Notes: a model not told the origin generated them from the letters alone. Numbered from the stretch's first letter, positions 34,874 through 45,915 are shown. The stretch is DNA of 64,000 bases from Gnetum montanum (GCA_015680685.1 MNCI01030156.1:243063-307062), one strand, 5' to 3'. A program made the numbers and translations.

Positions 34874-35744
34874 TGATGAGTGATGAGGTACCCCTATGCC
34901 CAACCATACGAATCACAAGCATTCACACACGATCCAATTGAATTCTGCAAACCCTAAGTTCCTAAGTACACTAGTTCTAGGACATGAAATCTAATTGTAA
35001 TAATCGTTGTCTTCTCAACTATACTTGTGGAGCTTAATTGTATGGTTATGTGTAATCAGGGCACATAATTTCTATTATTTTATATTTTATTTGTCTACAA
35101 TTAACAACAAGTTGAAACTCAATTCATAAATCAATTTAACTAATCTAATTGCTAATCAATAATTAACTATCCTAACATAAGTATCCAATCCCACTTTTTG
35201 TGCACATCCTGAACATGTATAACGTTGTTGGGTTACCAAATGTTAAGCATTGCTAGGATTACTAAGAGTCATGCACATGCTCAAAGTAGTTGTACTTATG
35301 TGCCTAATTAATTCTATTTACTCGAACTAGCTAACTTTAGCTTAATTACTTGGCAATATTAAATGAAATTGCATAAAACATTAATTGCATGAATAAAATA
35401 TTAAGGCTAGCTAAGGTATTACAAGGTTTGATCAGAAAGCTCATCTTTATTACTGCACACATTGCCATGCTAAAGTACAACAATGCTCTAATAAAGATTC
35501 GTACACTTAATGACTCCTGCTGTAGGCACTTTGGAAAATATTATAACTCTAGAGAAAAAAATTCCAAAAGCTCTACTATGCTATGACAAAGAGCTATATG
35601 GAAATCATGTGCCCAAGCACTATATTTATAGGCTAGCACATTCCCCACAATATCAAATATTTGACATCACATCTTGGGACTTGATATTAGGGCTTTGATA
35701 TTGGATATCTAATATTGAAGCCATGCAAAAAATGTGATTCATCA
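34874..35744 (-). repeat. 5' LTR of element B
   Basis: 871 bp. The plus strand starts TGATGAGTGATGAGGTACCC and ends GATTCATCA. TATA box (TATAAATA on the minus strand) is at 35623-35630. Decayed GATATC-type palindromes lie upstream of it between 35650 and 35720 (GATATTGGATATCTAATATT). Collinear with 25639-26530. Confidence 0.9.
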
Positions 35745-37389
35745 TGTACAAACAAGGTTTTTATACCATCAAACCTTAAGTTTGATGGGAATTTTCCTCA
35801 AAAATGATTTACTTCTTTCCACTATAAAAAGTTCAATAAAAAGCTTCAATTACGATTTAATTTCAAATGGAGCTTACATAAATTTATTTAAGCATTTAAA
35901 GTGGGGAAAAAATTTTGTTATAGTTTTGCCATTTTATGGAGCAAACTTTATAAAATAAAGTTGAGATCTTGTTAAGATGAGAATTAAATTGCCAAATTAT
36001 TTTCTTATTGGAAATTGGAAGACAGTACAATGGTAGACAAGAAATTAGAGTATTTACCTAAAAATTCAATGGTACAAAATGATAAATGGGCGTTGGATTT
36101 TAATGGTTATCATAAGATTGCTATGCATGATCCTAAATGTCCCATCTCTATACATAGAAATGCCAAAGGTGGAAAATAAGAGATTGATTAGTGGATATAT
36201 TGGCAAGGAGAACCAATGTTTGGCCATGTATGATCATTATGGAATTCTATAGCTTGGATACCCTAGAGTTAGAAAACATTGGTTTCATCCACCTACCACA
36301 ATTCATGGAAAGTTTGATAGTTTTAACTAAATTACATCTCACGTAATGCTTAAATTTGTAAAAGTTGCTAGAGTTTATAGGCAGATTATCAACTCTTAAA
36401 TATTTGTTCTTAAACAAGTGCTAGACTTTGCAAACACTTTTTGCATCCATAGGAAACATTTCAAAGCTAGTAAGACTCTATGTCTATGGTTGTTTAAAGC
36501 TACAAGTGCTACCTCCCTCACTAGAAATGCTTCAAGGTAGTTGCACAAATTTCCAAGACCTAGCTTATACAATTAGCAACTCACAGGAGTTGACAATATT
36601 GGTGATCCTTGATTGCCATGTTTCCACTAAAAAATTACCAGTTGCCAAGGAAAATTTGATCACATTAACAACACCCAAGAAACACCCTAGCCTTGAATGC
36701 ATCTATTTATCAGGTTGTAGGAAGAACTGCAGCCACATTATGTGAAACTATTACAACTTAAAATGTGTAACAAAAATTGTTTCCAATGTGTAAATGCATT
36801 GTTATGAGTCATACATTTTGGATGATATTACGCATCAACTATGGAAGTTAAATCATCTATCACAGTCACCTAGTTATGACATTGATTATAATTGTTGGAA
36901 CTTAAAACCTTTGGACCCAATGGAAGGAAAGTGCATGGTTTGTTTCATGGGAAAAACTTATCGCATTAATGTATCTCCTTCTAACACTATTATGCATACT
37001 AAACTTCTCCAATTTCATTGTTAGGATAGAAGATGGATCACTATCAACATTAAGCACAAGAATGTCTCTATGATGGATTTGTGTTGTCCATAGAAACCCA
37101 GCACCAAGATGAAGGTTCTCATGTCAAAGCTCTCCCTAAATAGGTGAAATGGCCACATGCCGAATCATTAGCAATAGCTAGTGAAGCTTGTCACCATGGA
37201 ACAGTAGAAAACTATGATTATGATGATGGTAGTTACGATCACAACGATGAAAAAAGACTCCATAGCATCTAGTAGTAGTAGCAATAAGGCAAAATTGTAG
37301 GCATAAGAGGTGAGTGGCACTGGCCAAGGATAGCATGGACACAAATGACACAACATAGATAGCACAAGGATTTTAGGAAAGGTAATCAA
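35745..37389 (+). repeat. Tandem array, unit 0, second part
   Basis: Continues unit 0 after element B. Its start aligns with 40255-40364 (unit 1: CCTTAAGTTTGAT, TATAAAAA.TTCAATAAAAA) and its remainder with 50140-51626. It contains the leucine-rich repeat pseudogene fragment and, further on, a conserved stretch (GGAACTTAAAACCTTTGGAC at about 36898) that is also present at 51168 but has no assigned product. Confidence 0.82.
36240..36745 (+). pseudogene. NLR-type leucine-rich repeat fragment, copy 1
   Basis: In one frame from about 36240 there are successive repeats of the plant resistance-protein kind: LDTLELENIGFIHLPQF, SLIVLTKLHLT, GRLSTLKYLFLNKC, SIGNISKLVRLYVYGCLKL, QVLPPSLEML. The L-x-x-L-x-L-x-x-C spacing and 'SIGNLxxLxxLxLxxC' phrase are typical of TIR/CC-NB-LRR leucine-rich repeats, which sense pathogen effectors in the cytoplasm. 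Two stops interrupt the first half, and the last part is open from 36428. No NB-ARC motifs are seen, so this is a gene fragment. Its partner is at 50525-50960. Confidence 0.7.
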
Positions 37390-40364
37390 AGAGGATTTTG
37401 AATGTGAATATGATGGTTGTTGGCACTATTTTGTGAGCACAAGCTTCATAATTGTAGTTGGCACACATATCATGGTAATGGCAAACAACCAAGCAGCAAA
37501 CATCACAAATGAAGTAGCCTTGGTGATGTGGTGGTATGGAAGCTCTACATTGTGCATGTACTATGCATCATCATGGTTTTTGCTCTATAGAAGATCAGCA
37601 GTTGTGTCATCACCTACCTCACCCACACAGTAATCATGGGGGAAATTTTGATAAATTAGGAATATCAACATGTCTAGAAATAAAATTTTACTGCAGAAAT
37701 GCTGGGCATACACCACTTGTAGTGTTTTTCCCCAGAGTTAAAGATGGCATATGTGATTGCTGTAATAGGAGTCATGAGTATGGTGGAAAAATAAAATGCA
37801 AAGAAAAAAAAACTTGTTGGGAGGTAGTTTGGGTTGTTATGACAACGATAGAGAAGGATACTAATTCTGCATTTTGAAACTACAAAGGTTGATGAAATGC
37901 GTGGAAGTAAAAATCACACTATATTTACACCCCACAATGATCCATATTTGGTCAATGATTTTATGTTGAAGTACTTTCCATGGCTTAGGTGGCTAAAGTA
38001 CCTAAGGATACATTATATATTAGAGAAATTGAAATAGAGCATAGTGCAAGAAATCGATATCCCCTTGGAAAAAAATGTAAAAGCTTTTATTCAATACTAT
38101 ACATGATCATCTGAATTATCCATTGACTTGGTATGCTTTCTTTTAGTTAAAAAATATGTTCTTTTTCAAAAAGGAAAGGAATTTATGAGATACTTGTTCA
38201 AAGTCCCACATGGATTGAACACTTGTCAATTATGGTAGTTATTAACTACCATGGTGGTTATAACCATCAAATAGGCCACTTGACAACCAAACGGGACACT
38301 TGTTAACTATAGCTTATTTATCTCTATGGTGGTTGTAACTACCACACACTTGTAAAATCATAGCACCTAAATCTATAGTGGTTACAACCAACCTCTATAA
38401 TGTTTGTAACTTACCTCACCTGCTCATTATGATTGTAACTATCCTAAATTCACTATAAAAGGGATTCAAATGTAGAATGTATGGAAAGGGTTGGGAGATC
38501 AAGAAGAAGATATTGAATCTTGTAAGATGGCTTGCTAATTTATCAATTCATCTACTTTTTTTTAATCTTATGAGGTCTTTTCTTCCTAATTTTTTAGTTG
38601 CTTAGATAATAGTTTAGATAGTATCATGCTTGGCATTTAATTTTTGGATTTATCCTAGGTTTCTTTTATAGCTTATTTTTGTGCAATATTAGACTCCTAT
38701 TAATATTTGCCATAAAAGAGCTTATGTTGTTGAAAAACCTCCAGAGAAGTTTAATAGTAATATCTTAATGAAATTGCTCATTTTGAGCATAGAGAATCTA
38801 GGAAAATCTTTAATACTTTGATGGGACTGAAACAACTTCTTTATTTTTAAAGTTTATTACCTTAGTATTTCAATTAAAAAATTTGAAATTTTTTTGAAAG
38901 CTCTATTTAATGCAATCTTTCACAACTATTAACTAGCCAAAATAGAGACTCATACTTTGTAGTTTATGTAAAATTTTTGGTAGTATAATAAGATTATCTT
39001 TTGTGAAATTTCTTGTTAAGCTCAGAAGGTTTGGATAATTCATAGTTATTGAATTAGGAATAGCTTTATTGAGAATTATTTCTTTGTATTAATTTATCTT
39101 GCTTAAATATTTGAGATTTCACAAAAAATTACTTTCTTTTCTTTCTCTTTCTAAGTCCATTGAAGCTCACTCTATTTCTAGTTTTCTTGTGGAACTCTCT
39201 CTAGGGAAAATTAGGAGTAGATTGGTAGAATTGTGCTCAAACAATTTTTTCAAAATTTTATTTGTTACAAGTAATGTACCATACAGACTATATAGACTAA
39301 GTAATTGAATAAAATAGGAATCTCTAACAACTCATAGTATTTGACAAATATAGCTAAATTTATTTTATAATAGCTGATTACAATTTCATACACAACCTAA
39401 CCCTTTCAACATTTACAACAGCAAACACATGATCATGGTTAGTTCATTTCATAACTTCTAAGTCTATTTGGAGGTATCTAGGCCTTGGTGTTGCCAAAGA
39501 CTAGCAAGCATCTAAACCTTGTTAGAAAAACACCTTCGATCTCATGACTTCCCAAGGTCATGAAACTTGAAGGCCACCCAATGTTGGCAGACCCAAATAG
39601 TCATCAATAGTTCTTTTGGTGCTAGAAGGATGGTATGAATATTTGTTCAGAAGCTCATAAGTTAATAGTTTATCATAATTAGGACTAGCACACCAATAGT
39701 TCTTTTTGGTGCTAGGAGGGCTTGAAAGAAAAAGGTTTTTGAGTTTGGAACAAGTAGTAGAGTATAAGTTAGAAGGATAAAAAGTTCACCTCTTCTATTT
39801 GGTTTATCAGTAGCTTTAGCTCATGCAAATATTCAATACCAAGATCAAGCTTATGGGTTTCTTATAGAAAATTTAAAGGATATGCCTTAAATTTGGTATT
39901 CAAACTTACTAAGAAATAGTATTTCAAGTTGGGATGATATGAAAAGCCTTTTCTTGGCCTAGCTTAGTAATCTATTGGATTAATAAGAATTGTACTATGG
40001 GCTAGTACAAGCTAAGTAAGGGTGAAGGAGATAGATTTGGATAATAATACTAAAAAGGAAAATGTGGGGGCTAAAGAAGTGAAAACATCAGTAAAACAAG
40101 AGAAAGAGAAGAAAGCTTGGGATGCATCAAGAATTAAGTATGAAAGAACTCAAGATAAGAGGACTCCTAAGAGGATCACTTTGACCACTCTCTTCTAATT
40201 TACTAAGTAGCTTATGCTATGGTTTCACTTGTATAATTTTTGTTTTAGTTTCTGAGGAATGAGGTTTTTGTACCATTGAACCTTAAGTTTGATTTTGATT
40301 TTTCCCCAAAAAATATTTACTGCTTTCTACTATAAAAAATTCAATAAAAAGCTTCAATTATAGT
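37390..40364 (+). repeat. Tandem array, unit 1, first part
   Basis: Collinear with 60022-62275 (unit 2) and, for its last ~1.1 kb, with 24549-25638 (unit 0). Landmarks are GTGAGCACAAGCTTCATAA near 37423, CTTGTCAATTATGGTAGTT near 38221, and GGAGTAGATTGGTAGAATTG region near 39203. It carries the glucosidase II beta fragment. It is interrupted at 40364 by element C and resumes at 50140. It shows the uninterrupted sequence of the site where B entered unit 0 (about 40240-40260). Confidence 0.82.
37656..37830 (+). pseudogene. Glucosidase II beta-subunit fragment, copy 1
   Basis: One open frame reads GISTCLEIKFYCRNAGHTPL, then VVFFPRVKDGICDCCNRSHE, then YGGKIKCKEKKTCWEVV. This matches the N-terminal cysteine-rich LDL-receptor-class-A-like region of the beta subunit of ER glucosidase II (PRKCSH-type), where the plant form reads close to KFYCRNAGH...RVNDGICDCCDGSDEY...TCWE. 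That protein retains the catalytic alpha subunit in the ER during N-glycan trimming. Two calcium-ligand aspartates are changed (N and H). Only about 58 residues are present, within one exon-sized block, so it is a captured or duplicated gene fragment. Confidence 0.8.
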
Positions 40365-40959
40365 TGATGAGTGGCAAGGTACCCCTACACTCAACCATAC
40401 GAATATGAGCATTTCATGCACGATCTGGTCAAATTCCAAGGACTAAGTGCCTATGCACTTGTGTGGAACAATAACGGGTTGATTAATCGTTGTCTTCCCA
40501 AACTTACTTGTATGTCACGGTTGTATGGTTAAGTAAGCTTGAGGCATATGATTTTTATGGCTTTTATGTGTTTTATATTCTGCACTAATAAGGAGGAGAG
40601 AGAGGAATAACTAAGTGACTAATCTAATTTAACTATTCATTAACTAAGTGCTAAGTACTCCTAACACCAATATCCATTCCACTTGCCGTACACATCTTGA
40701 ACCAGTGCAACGCTGCTGGGATTACCAANNNNNNNNNNNNNNNNNNNNNNNNNNNNNNNNNNNNNNNNNNNNNGGCATGTAGAAATAATTCTAACTCTGG
40801 ATGGAAAAAATGGAAAGAGATTGGCTAAGGGACTAACTTCTAACTGTGGGAACCAAGGGCACCACCTCTTATTTATAGATAAGGAGACAGGTTGTCATAA
40901 CGGGTATCCGATATCACATGGTCAATCCGATATTGTAAACATGATATCATAGTTCATCA
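40365..40959 (-). repeat. 3' LTR of element C (contains assembly gap)
   Basis: The plus strand starts TGATGAGTGGCAAGGTACCC and ends GTTCATCA. Compared with the 5' LTR, sequence 49697-49953 (257 bp) is replaced by 45 N at 40729-40773. The flanking blocks GCTGCTGGGATTACCAA and AGAAATAATTCTAACT align cleanly, so the real LTR should be about 810 bp. Confidence 0.88.
40729..40773. other. Assembly gap (45 N)
   Basis: Run of N inside the 3' LTR of C. Alignment to the 5' LTR predicts about 257 missing bases, so the gap length is not real. Confidence 0.95.
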
Positions 40960-41023
40960 TACCCCCATGACTGAATGAAAACTTGTTCTTGAGTTCTTTA
41001 CAAAATATTGGAAAGGTATGGGA

Positions 41024-41644
41024 TTATTCACTAAATGACTTTTGATAGTGGAGTGGGGTGGCTGACTCAATGTGCCTAATGAATAGATAAACAATACAAT
41101 ACATGACAACATTAGTGTTCATGACCACAAAAGTGAACACTGTATCTAAATGAGATCTAGCCTTATTGGCAGCTGAAAGAGAAGAAGCAAAGAGAGAGAG
41201 AAAAGAATAAGATGTGTTGCTAACGATGCCAATATTGCACCTTTTGTTATTATCTATAGCCACACCACCAATCTTGCTCCTTTGTAAACATTCCAATTCT
41301 AGTCCATCCTGAGTGCATCCTCTAGGCCCAATCCATTGTTGTATGATTATCATTTGCACATACAACACAATCACAAATGAGCAAGGGGTAGGTAAATCAC
41401 AATGTGTTCGATACCTTGCCTCGATGTAAAGTGCATTGGCTGAGTTATGGTTATGGCAGATACTGATTCTGGAGTTTTGACACTGGTAACTACCTAAGGT
41501 GTACTGGTTAGGAAAAATTGAAAAATTATGCCAGGGCCCCCATGATGAAGAGCGAACCTCTAGTAGTGATAGGATGGAAAAAGAGAAGAAATAAGAAAGA
41601 TGGAGAAAAAGTAACAATGGCAATGCCAATAAAATGGATGCCAT
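41024..41644 (-). CDS. 206-codon ORF with signal-peptide-like start, after integrase in element C
   Basis: Uninterrupted from ATG at 41644 to a stop at 41024, sense to element C, between integrase and 3' LTR; it is the longest open frame in the window. Residues 1-28 (MASILLALPLLLFLHLSYFF...) form a strong signal-peptide or signal-anchor. The middle is cysteine-rich (YQCQNSRISICHNHNS, RTHCDLPTPC, GPRGCTQDGLELECLQ) with a possible N-glycosylation site (NTS). A second hydrophobic stretch lies near the C-terminus (TNVVMYCIVYLFI). The place and layout recall the envelope-like ORF of some Athila elements, but no sequence family is recognised. A captured host gene or a chance frame cannot be excluded. 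B lacks it. Confidence 0.5.
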   Translation of the reverse strand: MASILLALPLLLFLHLSYFFSFSILSLLEVRSSSWGPWHNFSIFPNQYTLGSYQCQNSRISICHNHNSANALYIEARYRTHCDLPTPCSFVIVLYVQMIIIQQWIGPRGCTQDGLELECLQRSKIGGVAIDNNKRCNIGIVSNTSYSFLSLFASSLSAANKARSHLDTVFTFVVMNTNVVMYCIVYLFIRHIESATPLHYQKSFSE

Positions 41645-42990
41645 GGATGGGGATGAAATAAGAATTGTTGATTGCAGAAAATTTTTAAGGAAAAAAAGTT
41701 AACAAGTGCACCAAAAAGGGATGCCAATGGGTCCTCCCCAAAGCAAGCTCATATCGTTGATGCCCTGGTAGACCTACATTCCAAAGAGTTCATAGGCTCT
41801 AGGAATGTCATTTAGAAGAAAGAGTTAAAAACTTACCCACAAGAAATTACCAAGGAAAAATGATGCATCAACCAAAGTATGGACTAATGATAAAATCGGC
41901 AATGAGGTAAAAAATGGAAAAGAAAGGTGGAGAGGAGAGAATGGAATGGAAACCCAGGAACAAGGTTATGTAATGTCCCTTGTGTGTTTCGTGGTTAATA
42001 TGATTGAGTAGAACTCATTCCAAATCCTGACTCAATAATTCTCATTTAGTGACCTTACATTAACACAGTTGACCATCCCATCCCGTTGAGGTAACAAGAA
42101 TGATGCTACAAAAAGTCACCACCATTTTGAGGAGAGCGAGATGGAGAACTAGGAAGCAAGAAAGGGCCTTAGTTAGAGGGAACCATCAAGCATGGGTAAC
42201 ATGTCTTTCCAATGCCATAACTAGTGCATGTAGCCTAATTACATTATTGTGTCTAAGGGGTGTGCTTTGAATTCTCACTATTCCTTTTCCATGTGAGAAC
42301 CACACCATGAAAAGACTTATTTTAATGAACTTAGCTTCTAGTGATTTGATGAATCGCCAGAATGGTGGGAAACCCAAAGAAAAAGCATCCCAGAACTCAA
42401 GAGAATAGTCAATACAAATGCATAGAATCCCCTTGAAGTCACACCCTTTTCATCCTTCGAGTCTTTCCTTAGTCTGAGAAATACTCAGCTACCACTTCGT
42501 TAATAGTTTTATTAGAGAAAAGGAACTATACAGTTCCAAGCCAAGGGAGACCATAGGATTTTATGGATGTATGAACGACATGGACTCATTACGTATTAAT
42601 CAAAAGAACCATACCTTAATTTCAACATCATACTTCAAGGGTAAAATCCAAACATTAGCAATCGATATAATATTATTCATACCACCATCATGAACACTTC
42701 TTGGGTGACAAAAAAAAAACAAATAAAATCACACAAAGAAATGGTAAAAATATGAACAATGGTGTAAAAGAAAAATAAGAAAGATTAAAAATAATGTGCA
42801 AAACCAAGAATATGCAAAACAAAAATATGTAAAACAAAAACTTAGAAAGAACTAAGGGTCTTTAATGATTAGTAGAGGTGTCCATCCCCCCCATGACTAA
42901 GTTGGAAGAAGGAGATCCGAAATAATGAGTAAGGCTGCACATTTACAGAGGTAGCATATGTTCTAGCTATGTTAAACTCATGGAATAGTT
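41645..42990 (-). other. Post-integrase noncoding region of element C
   Basis: Matches the corresponding region of B and A (CCATGACTAAGTTGGAAGAA near 42891, CACACCATGAAAAGACTTAT near 42301, AGAAAGGGCCTTAGTTAGAG near 42158). No coding signal. The family-wide conservation suggests a structural or 3'-processing role rather than coding. Confidence 0.6.
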
Positions 42991-42999
42991 TTTTTTTAT

Positions 43000-44250
43000 T
43001 GCACATTGACTAACAGTCTCTTATTTGGGCTCTCAGGTTTATATATGGTCATGGCCCTTGAAGGAAAAGTTGCATAGATAATGTAAGGTCCTTTCCACAA
43101 TGTTTGAAATTTGGTACATTGTGATACATGTGTGGGGTTCTAGTAGAGAACCTTATTTGCTAGCTGGTACTTAACTCTCCTAATTTTTAGGTCATGAAAT
43201 TGTTTATTAAATGCCTTGTAAAACTCATTAGATGACAAGGCAGCTAGTCAGTTATCATCTAGCAGGTTTAGAGTCATTAACCTTTGTTTTTGTGCTAGAT
43301 CAAGGTCAAGGTTTAGGTCACATGTCATGGCTAGTGTACGGAGCTCAATTTGGATAGGGAGAGTTGGAAGTTTTCCATACACTAACTCATAGGGAGAGTA
43401 GCCTATAGGGAGTTTCCACGTGGAGCGGTATGCCCAAAGAGCATCATTCAATTTAGTGCTCCAGTCTCGCCTATACTTACTAATGTTTCTGGTCAGTATC
43501 TTAGTAATCTCCCTATTAGTGACCTCAGCTTGACTGTTTGCTTGGGGGTGGTATGGTATAGTCAATTTGTGCTCAACCCCTAATTGTTGCATTAACTTTC
43601 GAAAAGTTGCACCTGTAAAGTGTGTACCATTATTGGAGATAAGTGCACGTGGCACACCAAACCTATTAATGACTTGTTTTGAACAAATCAGGTAGCTATA
43701 GAGGATGTGCAATCTTTAACAGTAGCTACTTCAGCCCATTTTGTTAAGTAATCTACGGAAACTACAATGTAAGCTTTTCCATTGGACATTGGCGTAATGG
43801 GCACCATGAAATCAATCCCCCAAATGTCTAAGGGTTCTCACAGTTGAATCCATTGTTGTAGACCCTCCATTCTAGTAGTCATTTCCCCATCACATTGATA
43901 GTGCTCACAAAATTGGATGAAAGTCATTTCCCCATCACATTGATAGTGCTCACAAAATTGGATGAAGTGATGGGTGTCTTGGAACAAAGTAGGCCAATAA
44001 TACCTTGCAAGTAGGATCTTAATAGTTGTTCATCTCCCAACATAGTGACCCCCACAAGGGCCCTCATGAGCATCTTGGAGAACTCTTAGTTGATCTCTAT
44101 TAGAAACACACCATCAAACCAAGCCATCGGAACATACTTTGTAAAGTTGTCCATTGATTTCCATAAAGCACTTGGCTCTGTGAAGAAACTATTTTTTCTT
44201 CTTAATGTCCAACTCTTGTGGTGTTTGTTGGGTAAGGAGATAGGTTAGAA
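43000..44250 (-). pseudogene. Decayed integrase of element C
   Basis: The longest piece is open at 43712-43248: NRFGVPRALISNNGTHFTGA, PYHPQANSQAEVTNREITKI, DALWAYRSTWKLPIGYSPYE. This is the core domain, with the second catalytic Asp replaced by Asn (SNNGTHF) and the Glu kept (AEVTNRE). The first Asp block (GIDFM) lies near 43800, out of frame. The GPY/F region (LWKGPYIIYATF) is at about 43100-43060. An exact 45-bp tandem duplication at 43877-43965 disrupts the zinc-binding end. Confidence 0.85.
43877..43965. repeat. Exact 45-bp tandem duplication
   Basis: The block beginning AGTCATTTCCCCATCACATT and ending AAAATTGGATGA occurs at 43877-43920 and again at 43922-43965, with one extra A between. 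It is identical in both copies while the surrounding element has decayed, so it is recent or an assembly artefact. Confidence 0.9.
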
Positions 44251-44256
44251 TATTAT

Positions 44257-44340
44257 TGTACTAGTTCGTCTCCATGGGTGATTGTTCATTCACTACACNT
44301 TGTACTAGTTCGTCTCCATGGGTGATTGTTCATTCACTAC
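44257..44340. other. Single N flanked by a direct duplication (likely assembly artefact)
   Basis: An N at 44299 is flanked on both sides by the same ~42-bp stretch (TTGTACTAGTTCGTCTCCAT ... CATTCACTACAC). That is the pattern left when two contig ends that overlap are joined without merging. Confidence 0.85.
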
Positions 44341-45915
44341 ACCAGCAAAGAGAAACTCATCACAGAAGTGATCAAAAATAGGATACTCATCCTCTTTGCT
44401 ATCCCAACGCAACCGAGACAAATGATCAACAACTACGTTCTTGGTGCCTTTATGATCAATCATTGTTAGATTGAACTCTTGTAGGATTACTAGCCATCGT
44501 ATAAAATAGGGGCTTACCATTGGCTTATTCATGAGGAACTGAATTGCACTATGATCTGTGTGTATGAATACTTTGTACCCCAATACATAGTGTCTAAATT
44601 TTTCTAGTGCAAACACTACAGCCATTAATTCTTTTTCTATAGTAGTGTAGTTAAGCTTTGCACCAACTATACTTCTGCTTGCACAGTGGATGTAATAAGG
44701 GCATTTTTGATCATCTAACTATGTAAGTACGGCTTCTAAGGCATAGTTGGATGAATCAGTCATGACATGGAATGGTTTGGACCAGTCAGGAGCTTATAGA
44801 ATGGGTGTTTCTACCAGCTTCTTCTTGAAATTTTAGAAAGCTAGTTCATGTTCCCTAACGCACTCAAAGGGTATGTCCTTTTTCGTTAGCTCTACCAATG
44901 GTTTGGTAATCTTTGAAAAGTTCTCTATGAATCTCCTATAGTAGCCAGTGTGTCCAAGGAATGATCAAATGTCTTTGATAGTTTCTAGTTTTCAGGCAAT
45001 TCCTTGGATGACTTTAATTTTTTCAAGGTCTACATCTATCCCTGCATGTAAAATTTTATGCCCAATTACTACTCCTTCTTGGACCATTAAATGGATTTTC
45101 TACTAGTTGAGCCTTAGATTAGTCTCTACACATCTTTTCAACACTTGCTCCAATTGGTCCAAGGCTTGATCAAAACTTGCTCCGTAGGTGGAGAAGTCAT
45201 TCATAAAGACTTCCACACCATTTCCTATCTACTGCTGGAATATGCTTAGAACTAAGCATTGAAACGTGGTAGGGGCATTGCACAAGCCAAACAACATTGT
45301 TTTGTATGCAAACATTCCCCAAGGACTGGTGAACATAGTTTTGGCTTGGTCTTCTGGGGCTATATGTATTTGGTTGTATCTGCTATATCCATCCAGAAAA
45401 CTATAATAGTGATGCCCTATGATTGTATCTAAGACTTGGTCAATGAATGGCAATGGAAAGTGATCTGTGAATGTTGCCATGTTTAGTAGCCTAAAATCTA
45501 TACACATCCTCCATTTTCCTCCCTTTCTAGGCATGTTTACCAAGGGGCTAACTCATTCACTATCAGCAATGGGGTATATGAACCAAGCTTTTAGAAGCTG
45601 TTCAATTTCTTCCTTTACTACTTGCTTCAACTTTGGGTTCAATTACCTCTATGATTGTTTTCAAGGCTTCATTGAGGAGTTAGTGTAAATCCTATGCTGG
45701 CATATCCTAGGATCTATTCCAATTAATTTCGGATATGACCATGTGAAGGATTTTGACCACTTGTTTATTACCTTGAGCAGACTTTCTTTTTGTTGCAGAG
45801 CAAATATCGTGTTAATGATTACCAGTTTTCCATTCTTAAGGAATGTGTATTCCATATCAGTGGGTAATGGTTTTAGCTCCAGGTGCTCTTGTTTAAATTT
45901 CTTGGGAATTTCCAA
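44305..45915 (-). pseudogene. Decayed reverse transcriptase and RNase H of element C
   Basis: The linker is open at 45915-45661 (KLIGIDPRICQHRIYTNSS, the usual start of Athila RT). RT is open at 45543-45229: KGGKWRMCIDFRLLNMATF, DQVLDTIIGHHYYSFLDGY, RYNQIHIAPEDQAKTMFTSP, LFGLCNAPTTFQCLVLSIF. The catalytic box reads FMNDFSTYG at about 45210-45184 (first Asp to Asn). RNase H is open at 44625-44305: AVVFALEKFRHYVLGYKVFI, HTDHSAIQFLMNKPMV, DHKGTKNVVVDHLSRL, keeping the TDH and DHLSR signatures. Order and motifs are those of Athila pol. Confidence 0.88.

Larger units (their letters stand above)
25639..35744 (-). mobile_element. Athila-like Ty3/gypsy retrotransposon B (complete structure)
   Basis: On the minus strand: 5' LTR 34874-35744, tRNA-Asp primer site 34855-34872, gag from 34711, protease, RT/RNase H, integrase to about 28600, a noncoding 3' region, and 3' LTR 25639-26530. 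About 10.1 kb. It sits inside the tandem array. The flanks (CTTAG at 25634-25638, TGTAC at 35745-35749) do not form a target duplication, so the ends have mutated or recombined. The LTRs differ mostly by transitions and look older than those of C. Confidence 0.9.

Noticed and set aside
37433-37633. Open frame of 66 codons with hydrophobic content, repeated at 60100-60300
   Set aside because: Conserved only because the repeat unit is duplicated; no recognisable protein, and it is out of frame with the glucosidase II beta fragment in copy 1.
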